DNA of 64,000 bases from Parapristionchus giblindavisi. Taxonomy: Eukaryota > Nematoda > Chromadorea > Rhabditida > Diplogasteridae. This document shows positions 48,801-62,500 of the stretch, piece by piece. The stretch covers positions 124,001-188,000 of the forward strand of contig CALSFV010000397.1 in the NCBI GenBank assembly GCA_943737045.1, given 5' to 3'. Below the pieces are notes generated by a model that was not told the DNA's origin, did not search any database, and worked only from the letters and a program-made list of their open reading frames with translations. The stretch's first letter is position 1; each line of letters begins with the position of its first letter. Both the position numbers and the translations under genes were made by a program.

Positions 48801-51562
48801 ACCTTGTAGATTTTACATCGTTGTTAATCAATCAATATGATGCGTGAAGGACCTCATACTTTTCGAAAGACTCGGTTTGAAATAATAACTATATAATTAA
48901 ATCCATTATATTCGTCTTCAGCAGAAACACAGTATCATAATACGATACAGTACTGAGAGATTAAAGATTGAAATCACAACAACACGTAAACATCTTTATT
49001 CGGTATCCGTCAATCAATAATTCACTCTATTACCTTGTCGAGTTTACATCGCTGTTGATCAATCAATATGATGCGTAAAGGACCTCATACTTGTCGAAAG
49101 ACTCGGTCTGAAACAATAACTATATAATTAAATCCATTATATTCATCTTCAGCACAAATACAGTATCATAATACGATACAGTACTGAGAGAAGATCAAAG
49201 ATTAAAATCACAACAACACGTAAACATCTTTATTCGGTATCGGTCAATCAATAATTCACTGTATTACCTTGTCGAGTTTACGTCGTTGTTGATTAATCAA
49301 TATGATGCGTGAAGGACCTCATACTTTTCGAAAGACTCGGTCTGAAACAGTAACTATATAATTAAATCCATTATATTCATCTTCAGCACAAATACAGTAT
49401 CATAATACGATACAGTACTGAGAGAAGATCAAAGATTAAAATCACAACAACACGTAAACATCTTTATTCGGTATCGGTCAATCAATAATTCACTGTATTA
49501 CCTTGTAGATTTTACATCGTTGTTAATCAATCAATATGATGCGTGAAGGACCTCATACTTGTCGAAAGACTCGGTCTGAAACAATAACTATATAATTAAA
49601 TCCATTATATTCGTCTTCAGCAGAAACACAGTATCATAATACGATACAGTACTGAGAGATCAAAGATTGAAATCACAACAACACGTAAACATCTTTATTC
49701 GGTATCCGTCAATCAATAATTCACTCTATTACCTTGTCGAGTTTACATCGCTGTTGATCAATCAATATGATGCGTAAAGGACCTCATACTTGTCGAAAGA
49801 CTCGGTTTGAAATAATAACTATATAATTAAATCCATTATATTCGTCTTCAGCAGAAACACAGTATAATAATACGATACAGTACTGAGAGAAGATCAAAGA
49901 TTAAAATCACAACAACACGTAAACATCTTTATTCGGTATCGGTCAATCAATAATTCACTGTATTACCTTGTAGATTTTACATCGTTGTTAATCAATCAAT
50001 ATGATGCGTGAAGGACCTCATACTTGTCGAAAGACTCGGTTTGAAATAATAACTATATAATTAAATCCATTATATTCGTCTTCAGCAGAAACACAGTATA
50101 ATAATACGATACAGTACTGAGAGAAGATCAAAGATTAAAATCACAACAACACGTAAACATCTTTATTCGGTATCGGTCAATCAATAATTCATTGTATTAC
50201 CTTGTCGAGTTTACATCGTTGTTGATCAATCAATATGATGCGTGAAGGACCTCATACTTTTCGAAAGACTCGGTCTGAAACAGTAACTATATAATAAAAT
50301 CCAATATATTCTTCTTCAGCACAAATACAGTATCATAATACGATACAGTACTGAGAGAAGATCAAAGATTAAAATCACAACAACACGTAAACATCTTTAT
50401 TCGGTATCTGCCAATCAATAATTCACTGTATTACCTTGTAGATTTTACATCGTTGTTAATCAATCAATATGATGCGTGAAGGAACTCATACTTGTCGAAA
50501 GACTCGGTTTGAAATAATAACTATTTAATTAAATCCATTATATTCGTCTTCAGCAGAAACACAGTATCATAATACGATACAGTACTGAGAGATTAAAGAT
50601 TGAAATCACAACAACACGTAAACATCTTTATTCGGTATCGGTCAATCAATAATTCACTGTATTACCTTGTCGAGTTTACATCGTTGTTAATCAATCAATA
50701 TGATGCGTGAAGGACCTCATACTTGTCGAAAGACTCGGTCTGAAACAATAACTATATAATAAAATCCATTATATTCGTCTTCAGCAGAAACACAGTATCA
50801 TAATACGATACAGTACTGAGAGATCAAAGATTGAAATCACAACAACACGTAAACATCTTTATTCGGTATCCGTCAATCAATAATTCACTCTATTATCTTG
50901 TCGAGTTTACATCGCTGTTGATCAATCAATATGATGCGTAAAGGACCTCATACTTGTCGAAAGACTCGGTTTGAAATAATAACTATATAATTAAATCCAT
51001 TATATTCGTCTTCAGCAGAAACACAGTATAATAATACGATACAGTACTGAGAGAAGATCAAAGATTAAAATCACAACAACACGTAAACATCTTTATTCGG
51101 TATCGGTCAATCAATAATTCATTGTATTACCTTGTCGAGTTTACATCGTTGTTGATCAATCAATATGATGCGTGAAGGACCTCATACTTTTCGAAAGACT
51201 CGGTCTGAAACAGTAACTATATAATAAAATCCATTATATTCTTCTTCAGCACAAATACAGTATCATAATACGATACAGTACTGAGAGAAGATCAAAGATT
51301 AAAATCACAACAACACGTAAACATCTTTATTCGGTATCGGCCAATGAATAATTCACTGTATTACCTTGTAGATTTTACATCGTAGTTAATCAATCAATAT
51401 GATGCGTGAAGGACCTCATACTTGTCGAAAGACTCGGTTTGAAATAATAACTATATAATTACATCCATTATATTCGTCTTCAGCACAAATACAGTTTCAT
51501 AATACGATACAGTACTGAGAGAAGATCAAAGATTAAAATCACAACAACACGTAAACATCTTT

Positions 51563-51621
51563 GTCGTCTGAGTAATAAAGTTTCTCCCTTCATACTAACT
51601 GGTCTCACACAGCATCCACAA
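51563..51621. other. 59-bp non-satellite insert flanked by a 12-bp repeat
   Basis: The monomer breaks after GTAAACATCTTT (51551-51562). Then 59 bp of unrelated sequence (GTCGTCTGAGTAATAAAG...) follows, and the monomer restarts with the same 12 bases (51622-51633). Seen once. Could be a tiny insertion with target duplication or filler at a repair junction. Confidence 0.7.
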
Positions 51622-51926
51622 GTAAACATCTTTATTCGTTATCGGCCAATCAATAATTCACTGTATTACCTTGTAGATTTTACATCGTTGTTAATCAATC
51701 AATATGATGCGTGAAGGACCTCATACTTGTCGAAAGACTCGGTTTGAAATAATAACTATTTAATTAAATCCATTATATTCGTCTTCAGCAGAAACACAGT
51801 ATCATAATACGATACAGTACTGAGAGATTAAAGATTGAAATCACAACAACACGTAAACATCTTTATTCGGTATCGGTCAATCAATAATTCACTGTATTAC
51901 CTTGTCGAGTTTACGTCGTTGTTGAT

Positions 51927-52548
51927 ATAATAATAATATTTATTTATGTGGTGACAGTGGCGGAAAACAAATACAAATAGGGTGAAATCTATAGTGCACA
52001 TAAAATACTATGTCGCAACTGTGGCAACATAAGACAATAGAGTGATAGATTACAAATTGGACAGATTCAACGAAGATCTAACAGTTCTACTAAAAGATTT
52101 GGAATTAGGGCAAATAATACAATTATTAGGCAACGAGTTCCATAAATTGACTGATCGATTGGAGATAAAATGGGAGAAACGTTTGGATTTGCATTGGTGC
52201 TTACAGAGTTGGAAATTATTTCTACGGGAGTTTCTTGAATTCCTAGACTGAAGGTAAAAGTTTGGGTCATCTAATTCAACTTGTTTATGGATGGCCTTAT
52301 ATGTGAAGCTCAAATCAATAATGGTGCGGCGGTGCTCAAGGAGCTCTAAATTCAAATATGATAATCTATCAGTATAAGATGCATACTATAGTCTACATTT
52401 AGCAAAAATGCGACGGGAGAAGTCTCTCTGCACTTTCTCAATTAGAGATATTAGGGATTGCTCACTTGGATACCATACTACAGATGCGTACTCTAATATG
52501 GGTCTAACGTACATAATAAACATTCGACGTACATAATAAACATTCGAC
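51927..52548 (-). mobile_element. 5'-truncated LINE fragment, copy 1 (no SINE beside it)
   Basis: 622 bp. The 3' end has an ATTATTATTATAT-type tail (plus-strand ATAATAATAATATTTATTTA), the 5' end is a truncation. GTTGAT duplications stand at 51921-51926 and 52549-52554. Next to its 5' end a 20-bp unit (GTACATAATAAACATTCGAC) is present twice. Unlike copies 2-6, the satellite monomer to the right is uninterrupted by the SINE. Confidence 0.9.
52050..52523 (-). pseudogene. LINE reverse-transcriptase C-terminal fragment with internal stop (copy 1)
   Basis: Same 157-codon frame as the other copies, but codon 46 (52386-52388) is TAG where the others have CCG, a two-base change. The family differs from the CR1 at 6564: it has EYASVVWYPSEQSLISLIEK where the other has EYASPVWSPSSKGLVRKLEN. 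Confidence 0.9.
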
Positions 52549-53718
52549 GTTGATCAATCAATATGATGCGTGAAGGACCTCATACTTTTCGAAAGACTCG
52601 GTCTGAAACAGTAACTATATAATTACATCCATTATATTCGTCTTCAGCACAAATACAGTTTCATAATACGATACAGTACTGAGAGAAGATCAAAGATTAA
52701 AATCACAACAACACGTAAACATCTTTATTCGGTATCGGTCAATCAATAATTCACTGTATTACCTTGTAGATTTTACATCGTTGTTAATCAATCAATATGA
52801 TGCGTGAAGGACCTCATACTTTTCGAAAGACTCGGTCTGAAACAATAACTATATAATTAAATCCATTATATTCGTCTTCAGCAGAAACACAGTATCATAA
52901 TACGATACAGTACTGAGAGATCAAAGATTGAAATCACAACAACACGTAAACATCTTTATTCGGTATCCGTCAATCAATAATTCACTCTATTATCTTGTCG
53001 AGTTTACATCGCTGTTGATCAATCAATATGATGCGTAAAGGACCTCATACTTGTCGAAAGACTCGGTTTGAAATAATAACTATATAATTAAATCCATTAT
53101 ATTCGTCTTCAGCAGAAACACAGTATAATAATACGATACAGTACTGAGAGAAGATCAAAGATTAAAATCACAACAACACGTAAACATCTTTATTCGGTAT
53201 CGGTCAATCAATAATTCATTGTATTACCTTGTCGAGTTTACATCGTTGTTGATCAATCAATATGATGCGTGAAGGACCTCATACTTTTCGAAAGACTCGG
53301 TCTGAAACAGTAACTATATAATAAAATCCATTATATTCTTCTTCAGCACAAATACAGTATCATAATACGATACAGTACTGAGAGAAGATCAAAGATTAAA
53401 ATCACAACAACACGTAAACATCTTTATTCGGTATCGGCCAATGAATAATTCACTGTATTACCTTGTAGATTTTACATCGTAGTTAATCAATCAATATGAT
53501 GCGTGAAGGACCTCATACTTGTCGAAAGACTCGGTTTGAAATAATAACTATTTAATTAAATCCATTATATTCGTCTTCAGCAGAAACACAGTATCATAAT
53601 ACGATACAGTACTGAGAGATTAAAGATTGAAATCACAACAACACGTAAACATCTTTATTCGGTATCGGTCAATCAATAATTCACTGTATTACCTTGTCGA
53701 GTTTACGTCGTTGTTGAT

Positions 53719-54340
53719 ATAATAATAATATTTATTTATGTGGTGACAGTGGCGGAAAACAAATACAAATAGGGTGAAATCTATAGTGCACATAAAATAC
53801 TATGTCGCAACTGTGGCAACATAAGACAATAGAGTGATAGATTACAAATTGGACAGATTCAACGAAGATCTAACAGTTCTACTAAAAGATTTGGAATTAG
53901 GGCAAATAATACAATTATTAGGCAACGAGTTCCATAAATTGACTGATCGATTGGAGATAAAATGGGAGAAACGTTTGGATTTGCATTGGTGCTTACAGAG
54001 TTGGAAATTATTTCTACGGGAGTTTCTTGAATTCCTAGACTGAAGGTAAAAGTTTGGGTCATCTAATTCAACTTGTTTATGGATGGCCTTATATGTGAAG
54101 CTCAAATCAATAATGGTGCGGCGGTGCTCAAGGAGCTCTAAATTCAAATATGATAATCTATCAGTATAAGATGCATACGGTAGTCTACATTTAGCAAAAA
54201 TGCGACGGGAGAAGTCTCTCTGCACTTTCTCAATTAGAGATATTAGGGATTGCTCACTTGGATACCATACTACAGATGCGTACTCTAATATGGGTCTAAC
54301 GTACATAATAAACATTCGACGTACATAATAAACATTCGAC
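53719..54340 (-). mobile_element. 5'-truncated LINE fragment, copy 2
   Basis: 622 bp with the same junctions, GTTGAT duplication (53713-53718 and 54341-54346) and 20-bp doublet (54301-54340) as copy 1. Identical junctions show descent by satellite amplification, not a new insertion. Confidence 0.92.
53842..54315 (-). pseudogene. LINE reverse-transcriptase C-terminal fragment (copy 2, open)
   Basis: 157 codons: YVRPILEYASVVWYPSEQ, then EKVQRDFSRRIF, YTDRLSYLNLELLEHRRTIIDL and a terminal SFSRTVRSSLNL. This is the thumb and C-terminal region of a CR1/Jockey-type polymerase. Palm catalytic motifs are absent, so it cannot be active. The frame is probably open because the amplification is recent. 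Confidence 0.88.
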
Positions 54341-54447
54341 GTTGATCAATCAATATGATGCGTGAAGGACCTCATACTTTTCGAAAGACTCGGTCTGAAA
54401 CAGTAACTATATAATTAAATCCATTATATTCGTCTTCAGCACAAATA

Positions 54448-54710
54448 AGGTAAAAAGGTAAAGGTACAACCCGTTATTCAAGGCACACGAGGTCCTGCGG
54501 GTTATCACTGCTAGGCCAGTGATATTTCAAGGCCAATTCAGTCCGGAGGGCCTAATCTCTTCTTCGGACCTACTTTACCGCATGATCTAGTCACTACCAA
54601 TTCCCCTTTCGGGCGCCTTGGTGAGGCGGAGGCGGTGAAACGACCGGGAATCGAACCCAGGACAGATTGAATGATGGGGCGCGCCATAGACCACTACACC
54701 ACTTCGCCTC
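54448..54710 (-). mobile_element. tRNA-derived SINE, copy 1
   Basis: 263 bp, read on the minus strand. The 74-nt head (54637-54710) has acceptor strands GAGGCGA and TCGTTTC that pair with two wobbles, an A-box TGGTGTAGTGG and a B-box GGTTCGATTCCC with a good T-stem. The anticodon arm is degenerate. A body of about 165 nt follows, then a tail of ACCTTTACC-type repeats. It interrupts CACAAATACAG with a TA duplication. The partner LINE cannot be named; its tail matches neither LINE in this window. Confidence 0.88.
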
Positions 54711-56237
54711 TACAGTTTCATAATACGATACAGTACTGAGAGAAGATCAAAGATTAAAATCACAACAACACGTAAACATCTTTATTCGGTATCGGTCAAT
54801 CAATAATTCACTGTATTACCTTGTAGATTTTACATCGTTGTTAATCAATCAATATGATGCGTGAAGGACCTCATACTTGTCGAAAGACTCGGTCTGAAAC
54901 AATAACTATATAATTAAATCCATTATATTCGTCTTCAGCAGAAACACAGTATCATAATACGATACAGTACTGAGAGATTGAAGATTGAAATCACAACAAC
55001 ACGTAAACATCTTTATTCGGTATCCGTCAATCAATAATTCACTCTATTACCTTGTCGAGTTTACATCGTTGTTGATCAATCAATATGATGCGTGAAGGAC
55101 CTCATACTTTTCGAAAGACTCGGTCTGAAACAGTAACTATATAATAAAATCCATTATATTCTTCTTCAGCACAAATACAGTATCATAATACGATACAGTA
55201 CTGAGAGAAGATCAAAGATTAAAATCACAACAACACGTAAACATCTTTATTCGGTATCGGCCAATCAATAATTCACTGTATTACCTTGTAGATTTTACAT
55301 CGTTGTTAATCAATCAATATGATGCGTGAAGGACCTCATACTTGTCGAAAGACTCGGTTTGAAATAATAACTATTTAATTAAATCCATTATATTCGTCTT
55401 CAGCAGAAACACAGTATCATAATACGATACAGTACTGAGAGATTAAAGATTGAAATCACAACAACACGTAAACATCTTTATTCGGTATCGGTCAATCAAT
55501 AATTCACTGTATTACCTTGTCGAGTTTACATCGTTGTTAATCAATCAATATGATGCGTGAAGGACCTCATACTTGTCGAAAGACTCGGTCTGAAACAATA
55601 ACTATATAATAAAATCCATTATATTCGTCTTCAGCAGAAACACAGTATCATAATACGATACAGTACTGAGAGATCAAAGATTGAAATCACAACAACACGT
55701 AAACATCTTTATTCGGTATCCGTCAATCAATAATTCACTCTATTATCTTGTCGAGTTTACATCGCTGTTGATCAATCAATATGATGCGTAAAGGACCTCA
55801 TACTTGTCGAAAGACTCGGTTTGAAATAATAACTATATAATTAAATCCATTATATTCGTCTTCAGCAGAAACACAGTATAATAATACGATACAGTACTGA
55901 GAGAAGATCAAAGATTAAAATCACAACAACACGTAAACATCTTTATTCGGTATCGGCCAATGAATAATTCACTGTATTACCTTGTAGATTTTACATCGTA
56001 GTTAATCAATCAATATGATGCGTGAAGGACCTCATACTTGTCGAAAGACTCGGTTTGAAATAATAACTATTTAATTAAATCCATTATATTCGTCTTCAGC
56101 AGAAACACAGTATCATAATACGATACAGTACTGAGAGATTAAAGATTGAAATCACAACAACACGTAAACATCTTTATTCGGTATCGGTCAATCAATAATT
56201 CACTGTATTACCTTGTCGAGTTTACGTCGTTGTTGAT

Positions 56238-56859
56238 ATAATAATAATATTTATTTATGTGGTGACAGTGGCGGAAAACAAATACAAATAGGGTGAAATC
56301 TATAGTGCACATAAAATACTATGTCGCAACTGTGGCAACATAAGACAATAGAGTGATAGATTACAAATTGGACAGATTCAACGAAGATCTAACAGTTCTA
56401 CTAAAAGATTTGGAATTAGGGCAAATAATACAATTATTAGGCAACGAGTTCCATAAATTGACTGATCGATTGGAGATAAAATGGGAGAAACGTTTGGATT
56501 TGCATTGGTGCTTACAGAGTTGGAAATTATTTCTACGGGAGTTTCTTGAATTCCTAGACTGAAGGTAAAAGTTTGGGTCATCTAATTCAACTTGTTTATG
56601 GATGGCCTTATATGTGAAGCTCAAATCAATTATGGTGCGGCGGTGCTCAAGGAGCTCTAAATTCAAATATGATAATCTATCAGTATAAGATGCATACGGT
56701 AGTCTACATTTAGCAAAAATGCGACGGGAGAAGTCTCTCTGCACTTTCTCAATTAGAGATATTAGGGATTGCTCACTTGGATACCATACTACAGATGCGT
56801 ACTCTAATATGGGTCTAACGTACATAATAAACATTCGACGTACATAATAAACATTCGAC
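56238..56859 (-). mobile_element. 5'-truncated LINE fragment, copy 3
   Basis: Same 622-bp unit and junctions. One private substitution near 56630 (CAATTATGG for CAATAATGG). Confidence 0.92.
56361..56834 (-). pseudogene. LINE reverse-transcriptase C-terminal fragment (copy 3, open)
   Basis: 157-codon frame with the same residues as copy 2. The private base change is silent at protein level. Confidence 0.86.
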
Positions 56860-56966
56860 GTTGATCAATCAATATGATGCGTGAAGGACCTCATACTTTT
56901 CGAAAGACTCGGTCTGAAACAGTAACTATATAATTAAATCCATTATATTCGTCTTCAGCACAAATA

Positions 56967-57229
56967 AGGTAAAAAGGTAAAGGTACAACCCGTTATTCAA
57001 GGCACACGAGGTCCTGCGGGTTATCACTGCTAGGCCAGTGATATTTCAAGGCCAATTCAGTCCGGAGGGCCTAATCTCTTCTTCGGACCTACTTTACCGC
57101 ATGATCTAGTCACTACCAATTCCCCTTTCGGGCGCCTTGGTGAGGCGGAGGCGGTGAAACGACCGGGAATCGAACCCAGGACAGATTGAATGATGGGGCG
57201 CGCCATAGACCACTACACCACTTCGCCTC
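56967..57229 (-). mobile_element. tRNA-derived SINE, copy 2
   Basis: Same 263-bp SINE and junctions, 107 bp of satellite from LINE-fragment copy 3. The pair forms one amplified cassette. Confidence 0.88.
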
Positions 57230-58060
57230 TACAGTTTCATAATACGATACAGTACTGAGAGAAGATCAAAGATTAAAATCACAACAACACGTAAACATCT
57301 TTATTCGGTATCGGTCAATCAATAATTCACTGTATTACCTTGTAGATTTTACATCGTTGTTAATCAATCAATATGATGCGTGAAGGACCTCATACTTGTC
57401 GAAAGACTCGGTCTGAAACAATAACTATATAATTAAATCCATTATATTCGTCTTCAGCAGAAACACAGTATCATAATACGATACAGTACTGAGAGATTGA
57501 AGATTGAAATCACAACAACACGTAAACATCTTTATTCGGTATCCGTCAATCAATAATTCACTCTATTACCTTGTCGAGTTTACATCGTTGTTGATCAATC
57601 AATATGATGCGTGAAGGACCTCATACTTGTCGAAAGACTCGGTTTGAAATAATAACTATATAATTAAATCCATTATATTCGTCTTCAGCAGAAACACAGT
57701 ATCATAATACGATACAGTACTGAGAGAAGATCAAAGATTAAAATCACAACAACACGTAAACATCTTTATTCGGTATCGGCCAATGAATAATTCACTGTAT
57801 TACCTTGTAGATTTTACATCGTAGTTAATCAATCAATATGATGCGTGAAGGACCTCATACTTGTCGAAAGACTCGGTTTGAAATAATAACTATTTAATTA
57901 AATCCATTATATTCGTCTTCAGCAGAAACACAGTATCATAATACGATACAGTACTGAGAGATTAAAGATTGAAATCTCAACAACACGTAAACATCTTTAT
58001 TCGGTATCGGTCAATCAATAATTCACTGTATTACCTTGTCGAGTTTACGTCGTTGTTGAT

Positions 58061-58682
58061 ATAATAATAATATTTATTTATGTGGTGACAGTGGCGGAAA
58101 ACAAATACAAATAGGGTGAAATCTATAGTGCACATAAAATACTATGTCGCAACTGTGGCAACATAAGACAATAGAGTGATAGATTACAAATTGGACAGAT
58201 TCAACGAAGATCTAACAGTTCTACTAAAAGATTTGGAATTAGGGCAAATAATACAATTATTAGGCAACGAGTTCCATAAATTGACTGATCGATTGGAGAT
58301 AAAATGGGAGAAACGTTTGGATTTGCATTGGTGCTTACAGAGTTGGAAATTATTTCTACGGGAGTTTCTTGAATTCCTAGACTGAAGGTAAAAGTTTGGG
58401 TCATCTAATTCAACTTGTTTATGGATGGCCTTATATGTGAAGCTCAAATCAATAATGGTGCGGCGGTGCTCAAGGAGCTCTAAATTCAAATATGATAATC
58501 TATCAGTATAAGATGCATACGGTAGTCTACATTTAGCAAAAATGCGACGGGAGAAGTCTCTCTGCACTTTCTCAATTAGAGATATTAGGGATTGCTCACT
58601 TGGATACCATACTACAGATGCGTACTCTAATATGGGTCTAACGTACATAATAAACATTCGACGTACATAATAAACATTCGAC
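58061..58682 (-). mobile_element. 5'-truncated LINE fragment, copy 4
   Basis: Same 622-bp unit and junctions. Confidence 0.92.
58184..58657 (-). pseudogene. LINE reverse-transcriptase C-terminal fragment (copy 4, open)
   Basis: 157-codon frame matching copy 2 residue for residue. Confidence 0.86.
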
Positions 58683-58789
58683 GTTGATCAATCAATATGA
58701 TGCGTGAAGGACCTCATACTTTTCGAAAGACTCGGTCTGAAACAGTAACTATATAATTAAATCCATTATATTCGTCTTCAGCACAAATA

Positions 58790-59051
58790 AGGTAAAAAGG
58801 TAAAGGTACAACCCGTTATTCAAGGCACACGAGGTCCTGCGGGTTATCACTGCTAGGCCAGTGATATTTCAAGGCCAATTCAGTCCGGAGGGCCTAATCT
58901 CTTCTTCGGACCTACTTTACCGCATGATCTAGTCACTACCAATTCCCTTTCGGGCGCCTTGGTGAGGCGGAGGCGGTGAAACGACCGGGAATCGAACCCA
59001 GGACAGATTGAATGATGGGGCGCGCCATAGACCACTACACCACTTCGCCTC
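58790..59051 (-). mobile_element. tRNA-derived SINE, copy 3 (262 bp)
   Basis: One base shorter than the others: AATTCCCTTTCGG for AATTCCCCTTTCGG. Otherwise the same cassette. Confidence 0.88.
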
Positions 59052-61508
59052 TACAGTTTCATAATACGATACAGTACTGAGAGAAGATCAAAGATTAAAA
59101 TCACAACAACACGTAAACATCTTTATTCGGTATCGGTCAATCAATAATTCACTGTATTACCTTGTAGATTTTACATCGTTGTTAATCAATCAATATGATG
59201 CGTGAAGGACCTCATACTTGTCGAAAGACTCGGTCTGAAACAATAACTATATAATTAAATCCATTATATTCGTCTTCAGCAGAAACACAGTATCATAATA
59301 CGATACAGTACTGAGAGATTGAAGATTGAAATCACAACAACACGTAAACATCTTTATTCGGTATCCGTCAATCAATAATTCACTCTATTACCTTGTCGAG
59401 TTTACATCGTTGTTGATCAATCAATATGATGCGTGAAGGACCTCATACTTTTCGAAAGACTCGGTCTGAAACAGTAACTATATAATAAAATCCATTATAT
59501 TCTTCTTCAGCACAAATACAGTATCATAATACGATACAGTACTGAGAGAAGATCAAAGATTAAAATCACAACAACACGTAAACATCTTTATTCGGTATCG
59601 GCCAATCAATAATTCACTGTATTACCTTGTAGATTTTACATCGTTGTTAATCAATCAATATGATGCGTGAAGGACCTCATACTTGTCGAAAGACTCGGTT
59701 TGAAATAATAACTATATAATTAAATCCATTATATTCGTCTTCAGCAGAAACACAGTATCATAATACGATACAGTACTGAGAGATTAAAGATTGAAATCAC
59801 AACAACACGTAAACATCTTTATTCGGTATCGGTCAATCAATAATTCACTGTATTACCTTGTCGAGTTTACATCGTTGTTAATCAATCAATATGATGCGTG
59901 AAGGACCTCATACTTGTCGAAAGACTCGGTCTGAAACAATAACTATATAATAAAATCCATTATATTCGTCTTCAGCAGAAACACAGTATCATAATACGAT
60001 ACAGTACTGAGAGATTGAAGATTGAAATCACAACAACACGTAAACATCTTTATTCGGTATCCGTCAATCAATAATTCACTCTATTACCTTGTCGAGTTTA
60101 CATCGTTGTTGATCAATCAATATGATGCGTGAAGGACCTCATACTTTTCGAAAGACTCGGTCTGAAACAGTAACTATATAATAAAATCCATTATATTCTT
60201 CTTCAGCACAAATACAGTATCATAATACGATACAGTACTGAGAGAAGATCAAAGATTAAAATCACAACAACACGTAAACATCTTTATTCGGTATCGGCCA
60301 ATCAATAATTCACTGTATTACCTTGTAGATTTTACATCGTTGTTAATCAATCAATATGATGCGTGAAGGACCTCATACTTGTCGAAAGACTCGGTTTGAA
60401 ATAATAACTATATAATTAAATCCATTATATTCGTCTTCAGCAGAAACACAGTATCATAATACGATACAGTACTGAGAGATTAAAGATTGAAATCACAACA
60501 ACACGTAAACATCTTTATTCGGTATCGGTCAATCAATAATTCACTGTATTACCTTGTCGAGTTTACATCGTTGTTAATCAATCAATATGATGCGTGAAGG
60601 ACCTCATACTTGTCGAAAGACTCGGTCTGAAACAATAACTATATAATAAAATCCATTATATTCGTCTTCAGCAGAAACACAGTATCATAATACGATACAG
60701 TACTGAGAGATCAAAGATTGAAATCACAACAACACGTAAACATCTTTATTCGGTATCCGTCAATCAATAATTCACTCTATTACCTTGTCGAGTTTACATC
60801 GCTGTTGATCAATCAATATGATGCGTAAAGGACCTCATACTTGTCGAAAGACTCGGTTTGAAATAATAACTATATAATTAAATCCATTATATTCGTCTTC
60901 AGCAGAAACACAGTATAATAATACGATACAGTACTGAGAGAAGATCAAAGATTAAAATCACAACAACACGTAAACATCTTTATTCGGTATCGGTCAATCA
61001 ATAATTCATTGTATTACCTTGTCGAGTTTACATCGTTGTTGATCAATCAATATGATGCGTGAAGGACCTCATACTTTTCGAAAGACTCGGTCTGAAACAG
61101 TAACTATATAATAAAATCCATTATATTCTTCTTCAGCACAAATACAGTATCATAATACGATACAGTACTGAGAGAAGATCAAAGATTAAAATCACAACAA
61201 CACGTAAACATCTTTATTCGGTATCGGCCAATGAATAATTCACTGTATTACCTTGTAGATTTTACATCGTAGTTAATCAATCAATATGATGCGTGAAGGA
61301 CCTCATACTTGTCGAAAGACTCGGTTTGAAATAATAACTATTTAATTAAATCCATTATATTCGTCTTCAGCAGAAACACAGTATCATAATACGATACAGT
61401 ACTGAGAGATTAAAGATTGAAATCACAACAACACGTAAACATCTTTATTCGGTATCGGTCAATCAATAATTCACTGTATTACCTTGTCGAGTTTACGTCG
61501 TTGTTGAT

Positions 61509-62130
61509 ATAATAATAATATTTATTTATGTGGTGACAGTGGCGGAAAACAAATACAAATAGGGTGAAATCTATAGTGCACATAAAATACTATGTCGCAA
61601 CTGTGGCAACATAAGACAATAGAGTGATAGATTACAAATTGGACAGATTCAACGAAGATCTAACAGTTCTACTAAAAGATTTGGAATTAGGGCAAATAAT
61701 ACAATTATTAGGCAACGAGTTCCATAAATTGACTGATCGATTGGAGATAAAATGGGAGAAACGTTTGGATTTGCATTGGTGCTTACAGAGTTGGAAATTA
61801 TTTCTACGGGAGTTTCTTGAATTCCTAGACTGAAGGTAAAAGTTTGGGTCATCTAATTCAACTTGTTTATGGATGGCCTTATATGTGAAGCTCAAATCAA
61901 TAATGGTGCGGCGGTGCTCAAGGAGCTCTAAATTCAAATATGATAATCTATCAGTATAAGATGCATACGGTAGTCTACATTTAGCAAAAATGCGACGGGA
62001 GAAGTCTCTCTGCACTTTCTCAATTAGAGATATTAGGGATTGCTCACTTGGATACCATACTACAGATGCGTACTCTAATATGGGTTTAACGTACATAATA
62101 AACATTCGACGTACATAATAAACATTCGAC
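61509..62130 (-). mobile_element. 5'-truncated LINE fragment, copy 5
   Basis: Same unit. One substitution, GGGTTTAACG for GGGTCTAACG, changes Arg7 to Lys in the frame. Confidence 0.92.
61632..62105 (-). pseudogene. LINE reverse-transcriptase C-terminal fragment (copy 5, R7K)
   Basis: 157-codon open frame, differing from copy 2 at residue 7. Confidence 0.86.
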
Positions 62131-62237
62131 GTTGATCAATCAATATGATGCGTGAAGGACCTCATACTTTTCGAAAGACTCGGTCTGAAACAGTAACTAT
62201 ATAATTAAATCCATTATATTCGTCTTCAGCACAAATA

Positions 62238-62500
62238 AGGTAAAAAGGTAAAGGTACAACCCGTTATTCAAGGCACACGAGGTCCTGCGGGTTATCACTG
62301 CTAGGCCAGTGATATTTCAAGGCCAATTCAGTCCGGAGGGCCTAATCTCTTCTTCGGACCTACTTTACCGCATGATCTAGTCACTACCAATTCCCCTTTC
62401 GGGCGCCTTGGTGAGGCGGAGGCGGTGAAACGACCGGGAATCGAACCCAGGACAGATTGAATGATGGGGCGCGCCATAGACCACTACACCACTTCGCCTC
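62238..62500 (-). mobile_element. tRNA-derived SINE, copy 4
   Basis: Same 263-bp unit and junctions, linked to LINE-fragment copy 5. Confidence 0.88.

Larger units (their letters stand above)
45796..51926. repeat. Satellite array (third block)
   Basis: Same family and orientation as the first two blocks, starting with the second half of the monomer interrupted at 24609. Marked by CATCGCTGTTGATC with GCGTAAAGG, GTATAATAATACG and TTCATTGTATT variants. A multi-monomer block (47520-48460) is repeated almost exactly at 48480-49400, indicating a local higher-order duplication. Confidence 0.95.

Noticed and set aside
52042..52251. 69-codon plus-strand frame repeated with each LINE fragment
   Set aside because: It is antisense to the reverse-transcriptase fragment and copied only because the cassette was amplified.
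54637..54710. Functional tRNA gene
   Set aside because: The anticodon arm does not fold and the sequence is fused to a SINE body and tail.
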